From NCBI GenBank assembly GCA_015068655.1, contig SVKC01000014.1, forward strand, positions 1 to 42,502: DNA of 42,502 nucleotides, read 5' to 3'. The position numbers were made by a program, and so were the translations under genes. Under the pieces are notes generated by a model that saw only the letters and a list, made by a program, of their open reading frames with translations, was not told where the DNA came from and made no database searches. How positions within the stretch are numbered: position 1 is the stretch's first letter; every line of letters begins with the position of its first letter. Source of the stretch: Oscillospiraceae bacterium (GTDB taxonomy: Bacteria; Bacillota; Clostridia; Monoglobales; Monoglobaceae). Shown one piece after another: positions 34,517 through 42,389 of the stretch.

Positions 34517-36505
34517 ATGAGTTTATATGAATTTAAACAAGATGGAAAGTGCTTGGAAATCAATACGGCAAAAACGCCCACACCATGGGCTAATTGGCTG
34601 TTTAATGATGAGTACACTATGCAAATTTCCCAAAGATTATGTGGGGAAAGTTTCTCGGTTAATCAATACAGAAAAAAGCCGGTGCTTTCACAGCAAAAGG
34701 AATTTTTTGTGAAGACTGACGGAGAAATATACAGATTGTGTGCAGGACTGGGAATTGACTATAAATGTGAACATTACATCCACAAAACATCGGCGACAGA
34801 AGTTTTTGACAAATTTACCGCAACCGTAACAACTTTTGTTCCATCTAAAGGCAAAAGGGAGCTTTGGCGGGTTGAGGTGAAAAATGTTTCGGATTCTGTT
34901 AAGAATATCGAAGTTTTTGCGGCATTCCCCTTTGCCAATATAGATTATCAGGGGCTTGAATGCGAATTTCTTCCCAAATATAACTGTTTTATCAAACGGT
35001 GTTTCCCATATTACATCAAGTATGAGGAATATGAAGGCGCACAGCAAAATGTTCAGTATACATATGCGGCAAGCAACAAGCCATGCAAAAGTGCGGAATG
35101 CAGTATGCTTCGGTATTCGGGCGGTGATAACCCCTTTGCAATTCCTGCAATGGTTGAAAAGGGCGGAAGTTGCAAGCGTTCCGATTTTGAGAATTGCGTT
35201 GCGGCATTTCATCATTCTTTTGATGCAAAGGAAGAAATCTCGGTTGATTATCTGATTTGTGATTTGAAGGACAGAAATCAAGTGGGAACAATAGAATTCC
35301 CGGATTTTGACGCAGAATTGGAAGCGACAAGGGCGTATTGGGAAAACTATATGAATTCCTTCATTGTGAATCTTGAGCACAAGCCTCTTGAATATATGAC
35401 AAATTACTGGCTGAAAAAGCAGGTTATCTTTTTGACCAAGCATAACAGAGGCGGTGTGTACTGTCCTGTCAGAAATCAGCTTCAGGATGCTCTCGGGTAT
35501 GCAATGATTGACCCTGAAGATGCGTTTAAGTATGCCATGAATGTTCTTGAAAGACAGGAAGAAAGCGGATATATCAAACAATGGTATATGACCGATAACT
35601 CGCCCGCAACGGGTCTTTGCAGAATAAATCATTCTGATGCACCCATTTGGCTTGTGATGTGTATTGTTGAAATTATTTCACAGACAAAGAGGGCTGAACT
35701 GTTTGATTTGCAAGTTAAGTATTATAACAGTGAAAAATCAGACAGCGTGATTAATCATCTGAAAAAGGCTGTGGAATATATGTCAACACAGCTTGGCGAA
35801 CATGGGCTTTGTCTTATGAAGGACGGCGACTGGACCGACCCCATAAACGGTGCAGGAAGGCTCGGAAAGGGCGAATCTGCGTGGAACTCAATGGCGCTTG
35901 TGCATGTGGCAAAAAAACTGAATTCCATATCATATGAACCTTGGATTGCGGAGTTTATAGAAAAACTTACAAATAGCATAAATGAATATTGCTGGAATGA
36001 GGACAGATACATTGTGGGCTATGATGATAACGGCGTTCCTTTTGGAAAAAAAGGCGATGCTGAAGGTGAATTATTCATCAACACCCAGGTATGGGCACTT
36101 ATTGCGGAAATATGCGATGAGGAGCGAATAAAGATTATAAAAAATACCGTTGAAGAATTGAAAACCGAACACGGGTATCTGCTTCTCAAGCCTGCGTTCG
36201 ACAGTTATAACTCATTGTGGGGAAAAATCAGTGTAAAGCAAAAGGGCGCAACTGAAAACGGTTCCATTTATTCACACGCAACAATGTTCAAAGCATATGC
36301 AGATTGTGTTGTGGGAGACAAAGAAGGGGCACTGGATACAATGATTTCACTTTTGCCCATAAAGGATGATGAATTACAGGCTCCGTTATATTTGCCCAAC
36401 TATTATTTCGGAATAGAAGGCGAAAATTATATGCGCTCCAGTTGCGTGTTTAGTGCAGGAGCACCTGCATGGCTGCTGTGGATAATGAAAAAGTTCTTTA
36501 TGTAA
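34517..36505 (+). CDS. GH94-like carbohydrate phosphorylase
   Basis: 662 residues, ATG 34517 after GAGGTG. No signal peptide. The N-terminal beta-sandwich (to ~270) is followed by an (alpha/alpha)6 barrel with motifs of the cellobiose-phosphorylase group: VRNQLQDALGYAMIDPEDA, LMKDGDWTDPINGAG (Asp438 and candidate general acid Asp441), GKGESAWNSMALVHVAKKL and GATENGSIYSHATMFKAYAD. GH94 enzymes cleave beta-glycosides with phosphate to give a sugar 1-phosphate, saving ATP. The protein is shorter than the usual ~800 residues and diverges in the phosphate-site region, so specificity is open and hydrolysis cannot be excluded. Its place between GH105 and the uronate enzymes suggests that it splits a disaccharide left after mannose and uronate removal. 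Confidence 0.72.
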   Translation: MSLYEFKQDGKCLEINTAKTPTPWANWLFNDEYTMQISQRLCGESFSVNQYRKKPVLSQQKEFFVKTDGEIYRLCAGLGIDYKCEHYIHKTSATEVFDKFTATVTTFVPSKGKRELWRVEVKNVSDSVKNIEVFAAFPFANIDYQGLECEFLPKYNCFIKRCFPYYIKYEEYEGAQQNVQYTYAASNKPCKSAECSMLRYSGGDNPFAIPAMVEKGGSCKRSDFENCVAAFHHSFDAKEEISVDYLICDLKDRNQVGTIEFPDFDAELEATRAYWENYMNSFIVNLEHKPLEYMTNYWLKKQVIFLTKHNRGGVYCPVRNQLQDALGYAMIDPEDAFKYAMNVLERQEESGYIKQWYMTDNSPATGLCRINHSDAPIWLVMCIVEIISQTKRAELFDLQVKYYNSEKSDSVINHLKKAVEYMSTQLGEHGLCLMKDGDWTDPINGAGRLGKGESAWNSMALVHVAKKLNSISYEPWIAEFIEKLTNSINEYCWNEDRYIVGYDDNGVPFGKKGDAEGELFINTQVWALIAEICDEERIKIIKNTVEELKTEHGYLLLKPAFDSYNSLWGKISVKQKGATENGSIYSHATMFKAYADCVVGDKEGALDTMISLLPIKDDELQAPLYLPNYYFGIEGENYMRSSCVFSAGAPAWLLWIMKKFFM

Positions 36506-36527
36506 GTTAAAAGTGGAGGGACAGATT

Positions 36528-37331
36528 ATGAAAAAAGGAATCAGAGGCCATGATATAAGGGCAACGGGAATTGAGAATATTTCTCTTTCGGCAAAAGAGC
36601 ACGGCATAGAATATTTACAGCTGGTTCTTGAAAAGAGTATTGACGGATTTAAAGCAGGTGACTTTTCTGAGGAATATGCGAAAGAAATAAAAAGACAGTT
36701 GGGTGATACCAAGGTTGCCATTTTGGGTAGTTACATAAATCCATCAAATTCTGATGAAGACGGACTCGCAACTGATATCGGAAAGTTCAAGGAAAAGATT
36801 AAGTTTGCGACTGTGTTAAATCCTCTTGCTGTCGGTACGGAAACGGGAATATACAAGGAGGGTCTGACCGATTCGGAAGAGGCTTATCAGCGTGTTCTTG
36901 AAACAATGAAAGAAATTGTGAAGGATGCTGAAACTTGCAATGTGTGTGTTGGTATCGAAGGTGTACATTGCTTTGTAATTAACACGCCTCAAAAAATGAA
37001 ACGTCTGGTGGATGACCTGAATTCACCAAATGTAAAAGTGATTTTTGACCCTGTTAATTATTTGAATGCAGAAAACTTTGAGCGACAGAATGAAATGATA
37101 GAGGCTATGTTTGAATTGCATTCTGACAAAATCTGTGTTTTGCATGCAAAGGATTTTGTTTGTGAAAACGGTGAATTTAAAATGGTCAAGCCGGCAGAAG
37201 GTATGCTCAATTACAAGCTTATATTTGAAAAATTGAAGGAATATAATCTTGATATTCCTGTTATATGCGAAGAAATCAATGAAGAAGAAGCGAATATTGC
37301 TTTTGATAAATTAAATAAATTTTGGAGGTAG
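36528..37331 (+). CDS. Sugar phosphate isomerase/epimerase-like TIM barrel
   Basis: 267 residues from ATG 36528, seven bases after GGAGGG; the GTG at 36513 overlaps that site. It belongs to the xylose-isomerase-like (AP endonuclease 2) superfamily. The four metal ligands of that fold appear in order: Glu in VGIEGVH, Asp in VIFDPVNYL, His in VLHAKDF, Glu in VICEEIN. Such proteins isomerise or epimerise sugars, sugar acids or inositols. It sits 5 bp before kduI, so a sugar-acid step is likely, but the substrate is unknown and some members have other activities. Confidence 0.75.
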   Translation: MKKGIRGHDIRATGIENISLSAKEHGIEYLQLVLEKSIDGFKAGDFSEEYAKEIKRQLGDTKVAILGSYINPSNSDEDGLATDIGKFKEKIKFATVLNPLAVGTETGIYKEGLTDSEEAYQRVLETMKEIVKDAETCNVCVGIEGVHCFVINTPQKMKRLVDDLNSPNVKVIFDPVNYLNAENFERQNEMIEAMFELHSDKICVLHAKDFVCENGEFKMVKPAEGMLNYKLIFEKLKEYNLDIPVICEEINEEEANIAFDKLNKFWR

Positions 37332-37336
37332 AAAAA

Positions 37337-38167
37337 ATGGAAATCAGAAATGCAGCAAACCCAAAGGATGTTAAAAACTATGACACAGACAGATTAAGAG
37401 AGGAATTCCACATCTCAAAGCTATTCACTAAGGACAACATCAGAATGGTATATAGCCATATTGATAGAATAATAACTGCTGGTCTTATGCCTGTATATCA
37501 GGAATTGAAGCTTGAAGGCGGAAAAGAGCTTGCAAGTGATTATTTCCTTGAAAGACGAGAAATGGGATGCATCAACGTTGGCGGTAAGGGCATTGTTACC
37601 GTTGATGGCACAGAATATGAAATGAATCCCCGTGATGGTATATACATCGGTATGGGTAACAAAGAAATCAGTTTCAAGAGTGTTAATGCAGAAGACCCTG
37701 CAAAGTTCTATGTTTCATCATGTCCTGCACACGCTACATATCCGATTGTTAAGATTGATATAACAAAGGCGAAAAAAGTACCTTGCGGAAGTGTTGACGA
37801 CTGCAACAAGAGAGTTATCAATCAGTACATTCATCCCGAAGTTATCAAGTCATGTCAGCTTGCGATGGGCCTCACTCAGCTTGAAGTTGGTTCAAACTGG
37901 AATACAATGCCCTCACATACTCACGACAGAAGAATGGAAGTATATATGTATCTTGATATGGGCGAGAATGACGCAGTATTCCATATGATGGGTGAACCCA
38001 ATGAGACACGCCACATCATTATGCACAATGAAGAAGCAGTTATTTCACCGAGCTGGTCAATCCACAGCGGAGTTGGCACAAAGAACTATTCTTTCATATG
38101 GGCAATGTGCGGTGAAAATCAGGAATTTACTGATATGGACCATATTGAGACAAAAGATTTAAGATAA
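37337..38167 (+). CDS. kduI: 5-keto-4-deoxyuronate isomerase
   Basis: 276 residues from ATG 37337, six bases after GGAGG; the upstream TTG at 37322 is inside that site. Length is close to E. coli KduI (278). The cupin-type metal site is complete: His194, His196 and Glu201 in PSHTHDRRMEVYMY, and His243 in SWSIHSGVG, with the same spacing as the zinc ligands of structurally studied KduI. The enzyme converts 5-keto-4-deoxyuronate, the ring-opened product of GH105/GH88 action, to 3-deoxy-D-glycero-2,5-hexodiulosonate. It lies directly before kduD, the next step. Confident assignment. Confidence 0.95.
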   Translation: MEIRNAANPKDVKNYDTDRLREEFHISKLFTKDNIRMVYSHIDRIITAGLMPVYQELKLEGGKELASDYFLERREMGCINVGGKGIVTVDGTEYEMNPRDGIYIGMGNKEISFKSVNAEDPAKFYVSSCPAHATYPIVKIDITKAKKVPCGSVDDCNKRVINQYIHPEVIKSCQLAMGLTQLEVGSNWNTMPSHTHDRRMEVYMYLDMGENDAVFHMMGEPNETRHIIMHNEEAVISPSWSIHSGVGTKNYSFIWAMCGENQEFTDMDHIETKDLR

Positions 38168-38179
38168 GGGGTATATATT

Positions 38180-38968
38180 ATGTTTAGATTAGACGGAAAA
38201 GTAGCACTTGTAACAGGTGCATCATATGGTATCGGATTTGCTATTGCAAAGGGACTTGCAAATGCAGGTGCAAAAATTGTATTTAATGATATTAATGAAG
38301 AATTTATGAATAAAGGTCTTGAAAACTACAAGGCAGAAGGTATTGATGCAAAAGGTTATATTTGCGATGTAACTGATGAAGATGCTGTGAACGCTATGGT
38401 AAAGGATATTGAAGAAACAGTTGGTGTTATTGATATTCTTGTAAATAATGCAGGTATTATCAAGAGAATCCCAATGCACGAAATGTCAGCTAGCGAATTC
38501 AGACAGGTTATTGATGTTGACCTTAATGCTCCCTTTATTTGCGCAAAGGCGGTTATCCCTTCAATGATGAAAAAGGGTGGTGGAAAAATTATCAATATTT
38601 GCTCAATGATGTCAGAGCTTGGTCGTGAAACCGTTTCTGCATATGCGGCGGCAAAAGGCGGTCTTAAGATGCTCACAAGAAATATTTGTTCAGAGTATGG
38701 TGAATATAACATCCAGTGTAACGGCATTGGACCGGGCTATATTGCAACACCTCAGACAGCACCCCTGAGAGAGCCTCAGGCAGATGGCTCAAAGCATCCA
38801 TTTGACAGCTTTATCTGTGCAAAAACTCCTGCAGGCAGATGGCTCAACCCTGAAGAATTGGTTGGCCCTGCGGTATTCCTTGCGTCAAGTGCATCGGATG
38901 CTGTTAATGGTCACATTCTTTATGTTGACGGAGGAATCTTGGCTTATATCGGAAAACAACCTAAATAA
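38180..38968 (+). CDS. kduD: 2-keto-3-deoxygluconate dehydrogenase (KduD), SDR family
   Basis: 262 residues, ATG 38180 after AAGGGG. Classical short-chain dehydrogenase: nucleotide-binding VTGASYGIGFAIAKGLA, NNAG, catalytic Ser in NICSMMSE, and Tyr-Lys in SAYAAAKGG; the C-terminus ends in HILYVDGGILAYIGKQPK. Next to kduI it most likely reduces 3-deoxy-D-glycero-2,5-hexodiulosonate to 2-keto-3-deoxygluconate with NAD(P)H. SDR specificity is hard to call from sequence alone, so the assignment rests on context; gluconate 5-dehydrogenase is the main alternative. Twelve bases separate it from kduI and 42 from the glycyl radical enzyme gene. Confidence 0.85.
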   Translation: MFRLDGKVALVTGASYGIGFAIAKGLANAGAKIVFNDINEEFMNKGLENYKAEGIDAKGYICDVTDEDAVNAMVKDIEETVGVIDILVNNAGIIKRIPMHEMSASEFRQVIDVDLNAPFICAKAVIPSMMKKGGGKIINICSMMSELGRETVSAYAAAKGGLKMLTRNICSEYGEYNIQCNGIGPGYIATPQTAPLREPQADGSKHPFDSFICAKTPAGRWLNPEELVGPAVFLASSASDAVNGHILYVDGGILAYIGKQPK

Positions 38969-39010
38969 AATATTATTATTAAAAACAATAACATATAAAA
39001 GGTGATAATA

Positions 39011-40981
39011 ATGAATAAAAATTTGTATGATCATATAGTTGAGAAAAAACATCACAAATACAGAAAAGAAATTGAAATAACCTTTGATAAAAATATGACA
39101 CCAATTGAGAGAATGACTCACAGATTTGAAAAAATGTGTGAAGCGGAAACACCCGTAATTTTTGAAAATGAACAGATATGCTATATCAGAACAATAAAGA
39201 ACATTCCTGATATATTTACAGAATTGGAATGGGCTGATATTAAATCAAAGCATCATATTCATGAGCTTGGATATTTGTCAAATTTATCTCCCAATTATGA
39301 AGATGTTATAAAAAACGGTCTTTTGGCAAAGTATGAAAAGGCAGACGAATATGGAAAACGCTGTATTGATGCAATTATCAAGCTTTCTGACAGATACAAA
39401 GAACAAGCGAAAAAACAGGGCAGAGATGATATAGTAAACGTATTTGACAGAGTGCCGAGATACGGTGCAACAAATTTCAGAGAAGCCTTGCAGTTTTTCA
39501 GAATAATTCATTTCAGCCTGTGGCTTGAAGGGAATTATCATAATACCTGCGGCAGATTTGATAAATATATGTATCCATATCTGAAAGTAGATATGGAAAA
39601 GGGTGTATATACCGAAGAAACAGCGCTTGGGCTTGTTGAAGATTTCTTTTTGTCATTTAACAAAGACAGTGATCTTTATGTTGGTGTTCAGCAGGGGGAT
39701 AACGGACAGAGTATGGTGCTTGGCGGCATAGACGAAAATGGAAATGAAGTTTTTAACCTTCTTTCAAGGCTGTGCTTGAAAGCAAGCGAGAATCTGCTAA
39801 TGATTGACCCCAAGATAAATCTGAGAGTAAATAAAAATACTCCAATAGATGTTTATGAGCTTGGAACAAGACTCACAAAGGCAGGTCTTGGATTTCCGCA
39901 GTATTCAAATGATGATGTGGTTGTTGAAGGACTTTTGAAGCTGGGTTATGACCTTGAAGATGCAAGAAATTATGCAATAGCCGCTTGCTGGGAGTTCATT
40001 ATTCCAAAGGTTGGTGCAGATGTTGCAAATATTGGAGCGTTGTCATTTCCAAAAGTAATAGATAAATGTTTACATAACGATTTAATAAATTGTAACACGT
40101 TTGAAGAATTCACAGAATGCGTAAAGCAGGAAATAAATAAAGAAGCAGATGTTATCTGCAATTCTATACAGAATCTGTGGTTTGTGCCGTCACCGTTTAT
40201 GAATGCGATGATGGACTGCAATATTTATGAGGGTGGGAAATATAACAATTTCGGTATCCACGGAACAGGAATAGCAACAGCAACAGACTCTCTTACGGCA
40301 ATAGAAAAATATGTGTATAATGAAAAAACTATATCAAAGCAGGAATTGATTGAAGCAGTTGATTCCGATTTCGAAAAGCATACGGAGATACTTCCCATTC
40401 TTCGCTATGAAGCACCTAAAATGGGTAATGATGAAGATGCCGCAGATGAAAAGGCGGTAATGCTCTTAAAAGCATTTTCAGACAGCTTAAAGGGAAGAAC
40501 AAACTGCCGTGGCGGAATATTCAGAGCAGGAACAGGTAGCGCTATGTATTATTTGTGGCATGCTGACGAAATTGGAGCATCTGCAGACGGAAGAAGAAAG
40601 GAAGAACCGTTTGGAACAAATTTTTCAGCAAGTTTGTTCGCAAAGATAAAGGGACCATTTTCTGTAATTAAATCATTTACAAAGCCTGATTTTTCTGAGG
40701 CGATTAACGGAGGACCTCTGACACTTGAGTTTGCAGGCTCAATGTTTGAGGGTGAGGAATCCATAAACAAGGTTGCTACTTTAGTTAAGGCTTATGTAGA
40801 TATGGGGGGACACCAGCTTCAACTTAATGCTGTCAACACAGCACTTATGAAGGATGCACAGGAACATCCTGAAAAACACAGACAGTTGGTAGTAAGAATT
40901 TGGGGTTGGAGTGCATACTTTGTTGAACTTGATAAGGAATATCAGGATCATGTGATGCGCCGTCAACAGTATCAGGTGTGA
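39011..40981 (+). CDS. Short glycyl radical enzyme of the PFL/dehydratase type, substrate unknown
   Basis: 656 residues from ATG 39011 (AAAAGGTG upstream; GTG 39002 overlaps it). The C-terminal glycyl loop is clear: NAVNTALMKDAQEHPEKHR, then VRIWGWSAYFVEL, with Gly632 as the radical site. The active-site cysteine is Cys326 in AIAACWEF, followed at +2 by Glu328. This Cys-x-Glu motif is the dehydratase/eliminase signature (as in glycerol and propanediol dehydratase, CutC and HypD); pyruvate formate-lyase instead has adjacent Cys-Cys. Most described relatives are about 750-900 residues, and the deficit here appears to be mainly N-terminal. Its own activase follows one base later. The position behind kduI and kduD suggests radical dehydration or elimination on a uronate-derived compound, or on a side-chain sugar. 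No described family with this size and context comes to mind. Confidence 0.88.
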   Translation: MNKNLYDHIVEKKHHKYRKEIEITFDKNMTPIERMTHRFEKMCEAETPVIFENEQICYIRTIKNIPDIFTELEWADIKSKHHIHELGYLSNLSPNYEDVIKNGLLAKYEKADEYGKRCIDAIIKLSDRYKEQAKKQGRDDIVNVFDRVPRYGATNFREALQFFRIIHFSLWLEGNYHNTCGRFDKYMYPYLKVDMEKGVYTEETALGLVEDFFLSFNKDSDLYVGVQQGDNGQSMVLGGIDENGNEVFNLLSRLCLKASENLLMIDPKINLRVNKNTPIDVYELGTRLTKAGLGFPQYSNDDVVVEGLLKLGYDLEDARNYAIAACWEFIIPKVGADVANIGALSFPKVIDKCLHNDLINCNTFEEFTECVKQEINKEADVICNSIQNLWFVPSPFMNAMMDCNIYEGGKYNNFGIHGTGIATATDSLTAIEKYVYNEKTISKQELIEAVDSDFEKHTEILPILRYEAPKMGNDEDAADEKAVMLLKAFSDSLKGRTNCRGGIFRAGTGSAMYYLWHADEIGASADGRRKEEPFGTNFSASLFAKIKGPFSVIKSFTKPDFSEAINGGPLTLEFAGSMFEGEESINKVATLVKAYVDMGGHQLQLNAVNTALMKDAQEHPEKHRQLVVRIWGWSAYFVELDKEYQDHVMRRQQYQV

Positions 40982-40982
40982 T

Positions 40983-41747
40983 ATGGTAGGTACAATATTT
41001 GATATAAAAGAATTTTCCATACATGATGGCCCTGGTGGAAGAACAACGGTATTCCTAAAAGGATGTCCGCTTAGATGTAAGTGGTGTCATAATCCTGAAG
41101 GGCTTATAATTACACCGCAAATTATGAAAAAACATAATTTGTGTTCAAATTGTAAGCTTTGCGAACAAGGATGTAATCATCCAGAGTGTGAACCTTTTTG
41201 TGTATGTATACATGCTTGCCCAAATGGATGTCTTACTGTCAGTGGTGAAGAAGTTGAAAGCAAAACTCTTGCCGAAAGGCTGAATAAAGATAAGGCTATG
41301 TTTGAATTCACGAATGGCGGAATAACAGTATCGGGAGGAGAGCCTCTTATGCAGGCAGATTTTGTCTGCGATTTGGTGGATAATCTTGACGGGATTCATA
41401 CTGCAATACAGACAAGCGGATATGCAGATGAAGAAACATACAGACGGGTTGTATCCAAATTTGATTATGTTATACAGGATATAAAACTGGCAGATGAAAA
41501 TGAGCATATAATACACACTGGCGTAAGCAATAAGAAAATACTGAAAAATATTGAATGGCTTAAACAAAGCGGAAAGGAATTTATATTCAGAGTTCCGCTG
41601 ATACCAAATATAACCGATACAAGAGAAAATTTGGAAGCTATTTCGAAGATTGTTGAAGGTGATAATGTTGAGTATCTACCGTATAATCAAATGGCAGGCA
41701 GTAAATATAAGATGCTTGGCATGAAATACACATTAAAACAGGGGTGA
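40983..41747 (+). CDS. Glycyl radical enzyme activating enzyme (radical SAM)
   Basis: 254 residues, starting one base after the stop of the radical enzyme. The radical-SAM CX3CX2C motif is in FLKGCPLRCKWCHNPEG near residue 27, preceded by FSIHDGPGGRTT and followed by TVSGGEPLMQ. Between them is a Cys-rich ferredoxin-like insert of about 45 residues (CSNCKLCEQGC ... CIHACPNGC), as found in activases of dehydratase-type glycyl radical enzymes and absent from PFL activase. The first insert cluster is a clean CX2CX2CX3C, while the second has unusual spacing with extra cysteines. It uses SAM and an electron to abstract hydrogen from the partner glycine. Its pairing with the 39011 enzyme is secure. 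Confidence 0.93.
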   Translation: MVGTIFDIKEFSIHDGPGGRTTVFLKGCPLRCKWCHNPEGLIITPQIMKKHNLCSNCKLCEQGCNHPECEPFCVCIHACPNGCLTVSGEEVESKTLAERLNKDKAMFEFTNGGITVSGGEPLMQADFVCDLVDNLDGIHTAIQTSGYADEETYRRVVSKFDYVIQDIKLADENEHIIHTGVSNKKILKNIEWLKQSGKEFIFRVPLIPNITDTRENLEAISKIVEGDNVEYLPYNQMAGSKYKMLGMKYTLKQG

Positions 41748-41752
41748 AATTT

Positions 41753-42364
41753 ATGAAAATATATAGAGTTACAGATAAGGAATTTTTATCGTATGGTAAT
41801 GTTCTTGATTTCGATACAAAAGAAATTTTAGAAGAGGCTGAAAAAATTGAAATGCCAACTGATGGATCAATGTATGTGCCGACAAAGGAAGAATTTGAGA
41901 AGCTTTCGATTATGGATATAGCAAAGAATGAAGTTTTTGGTGGAATGCCAACACAACTTGGCTATTGCTGGGGATATAATGATACATTAAATGCTCTTGA
42001 ATGGCACAAATGCTCGGAAATCAATATTGCAGTAACGGATATAATTTTGCTTGTTGGTGATGTACGAGATGTGGAAGAAGGGAACAGGTATAATTCCGAT
42101 AAAGTTAAAGCGTTTAAGGTTTTAAAAGGTGAAGCTGTTGAAATGTATGCAACAACACTTCATTATTGTCCGATTCAAACATCAAAGGACGGATTTGGAT
42201 GTATTGTAGGTCTTTTGAAGGAAACAAATACAGACCTTGATTTTGTGCCTCAGGACAAACTTGTTTTTTGTAAGAATAAGTGGATAATAGCACATGAGGA
42301 TAATGCAGAACTTATTGCTCAGGGTGTGTTTGGTGGGATTTACGGCGAAAATTATAAAATATAA
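41753..42364 (+). CDS. DUF4867 family protein
   Basis: 203 residues from ATG 41753, with AGGGGTG upstream overlapping the activase stop; GTG 41744 lies in that site. The sequence fits DUF4867: LNALEWHKCSEINIAVTDII, LLVGDVRDVE, VEMYATTLHYCPIQ and the ending HEDNAELIAQGVFGG. The fold is probably cupin-like, similar in feel to ureidoglycolate lyase, suggesting a small metal-dependent isomerase or lyase acting on a sugar acid. To my knowledge the function is not established. The family tends to sit with sugar-catabolic genes. Here it lies between the radical enzyme pair and an aldolase gene, so it may process the radical enzyme's product or substrate. Confidence 0.72.
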   Translation: MKIYRVTDKEFLSYGNVLDFDTKEILEEAEKIEMPTDGSMYVPTKEEFEKLSIMDIAKNEVFGGMPTQLGYCWGYNDTLNALEWHKCSEINIAVTDIILLVGDVRDVEEGNRYNSDKVKAFKVLKGEAVEMYATTLHYCPIQTSKDGFGCIVGLLKETNTDLDFVPQDKLVFCKNKWIIAHEDNAELIAQGVFGGIYGENYKI

Positions 42365-42389
42365 AATTATCAAATGAAAGGTGATAAAA

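Noticed and set aside
34688-35632. 314-residue antisense reading frame opposite the GH94-like gene
   Set aside because: Entirely within a well-supported gene on the other strand; composition (many Cys, His, Phe) is typical of a shadow frame.
39011-40981. Pyruvate formate-lyase
   Set aside because: The active site has Cys-Trp-Glu rather than adjacent cysteines, the protein is about 100 residues shorter, and the activase has a ferredoxin-like insert that PFL activase lacks.
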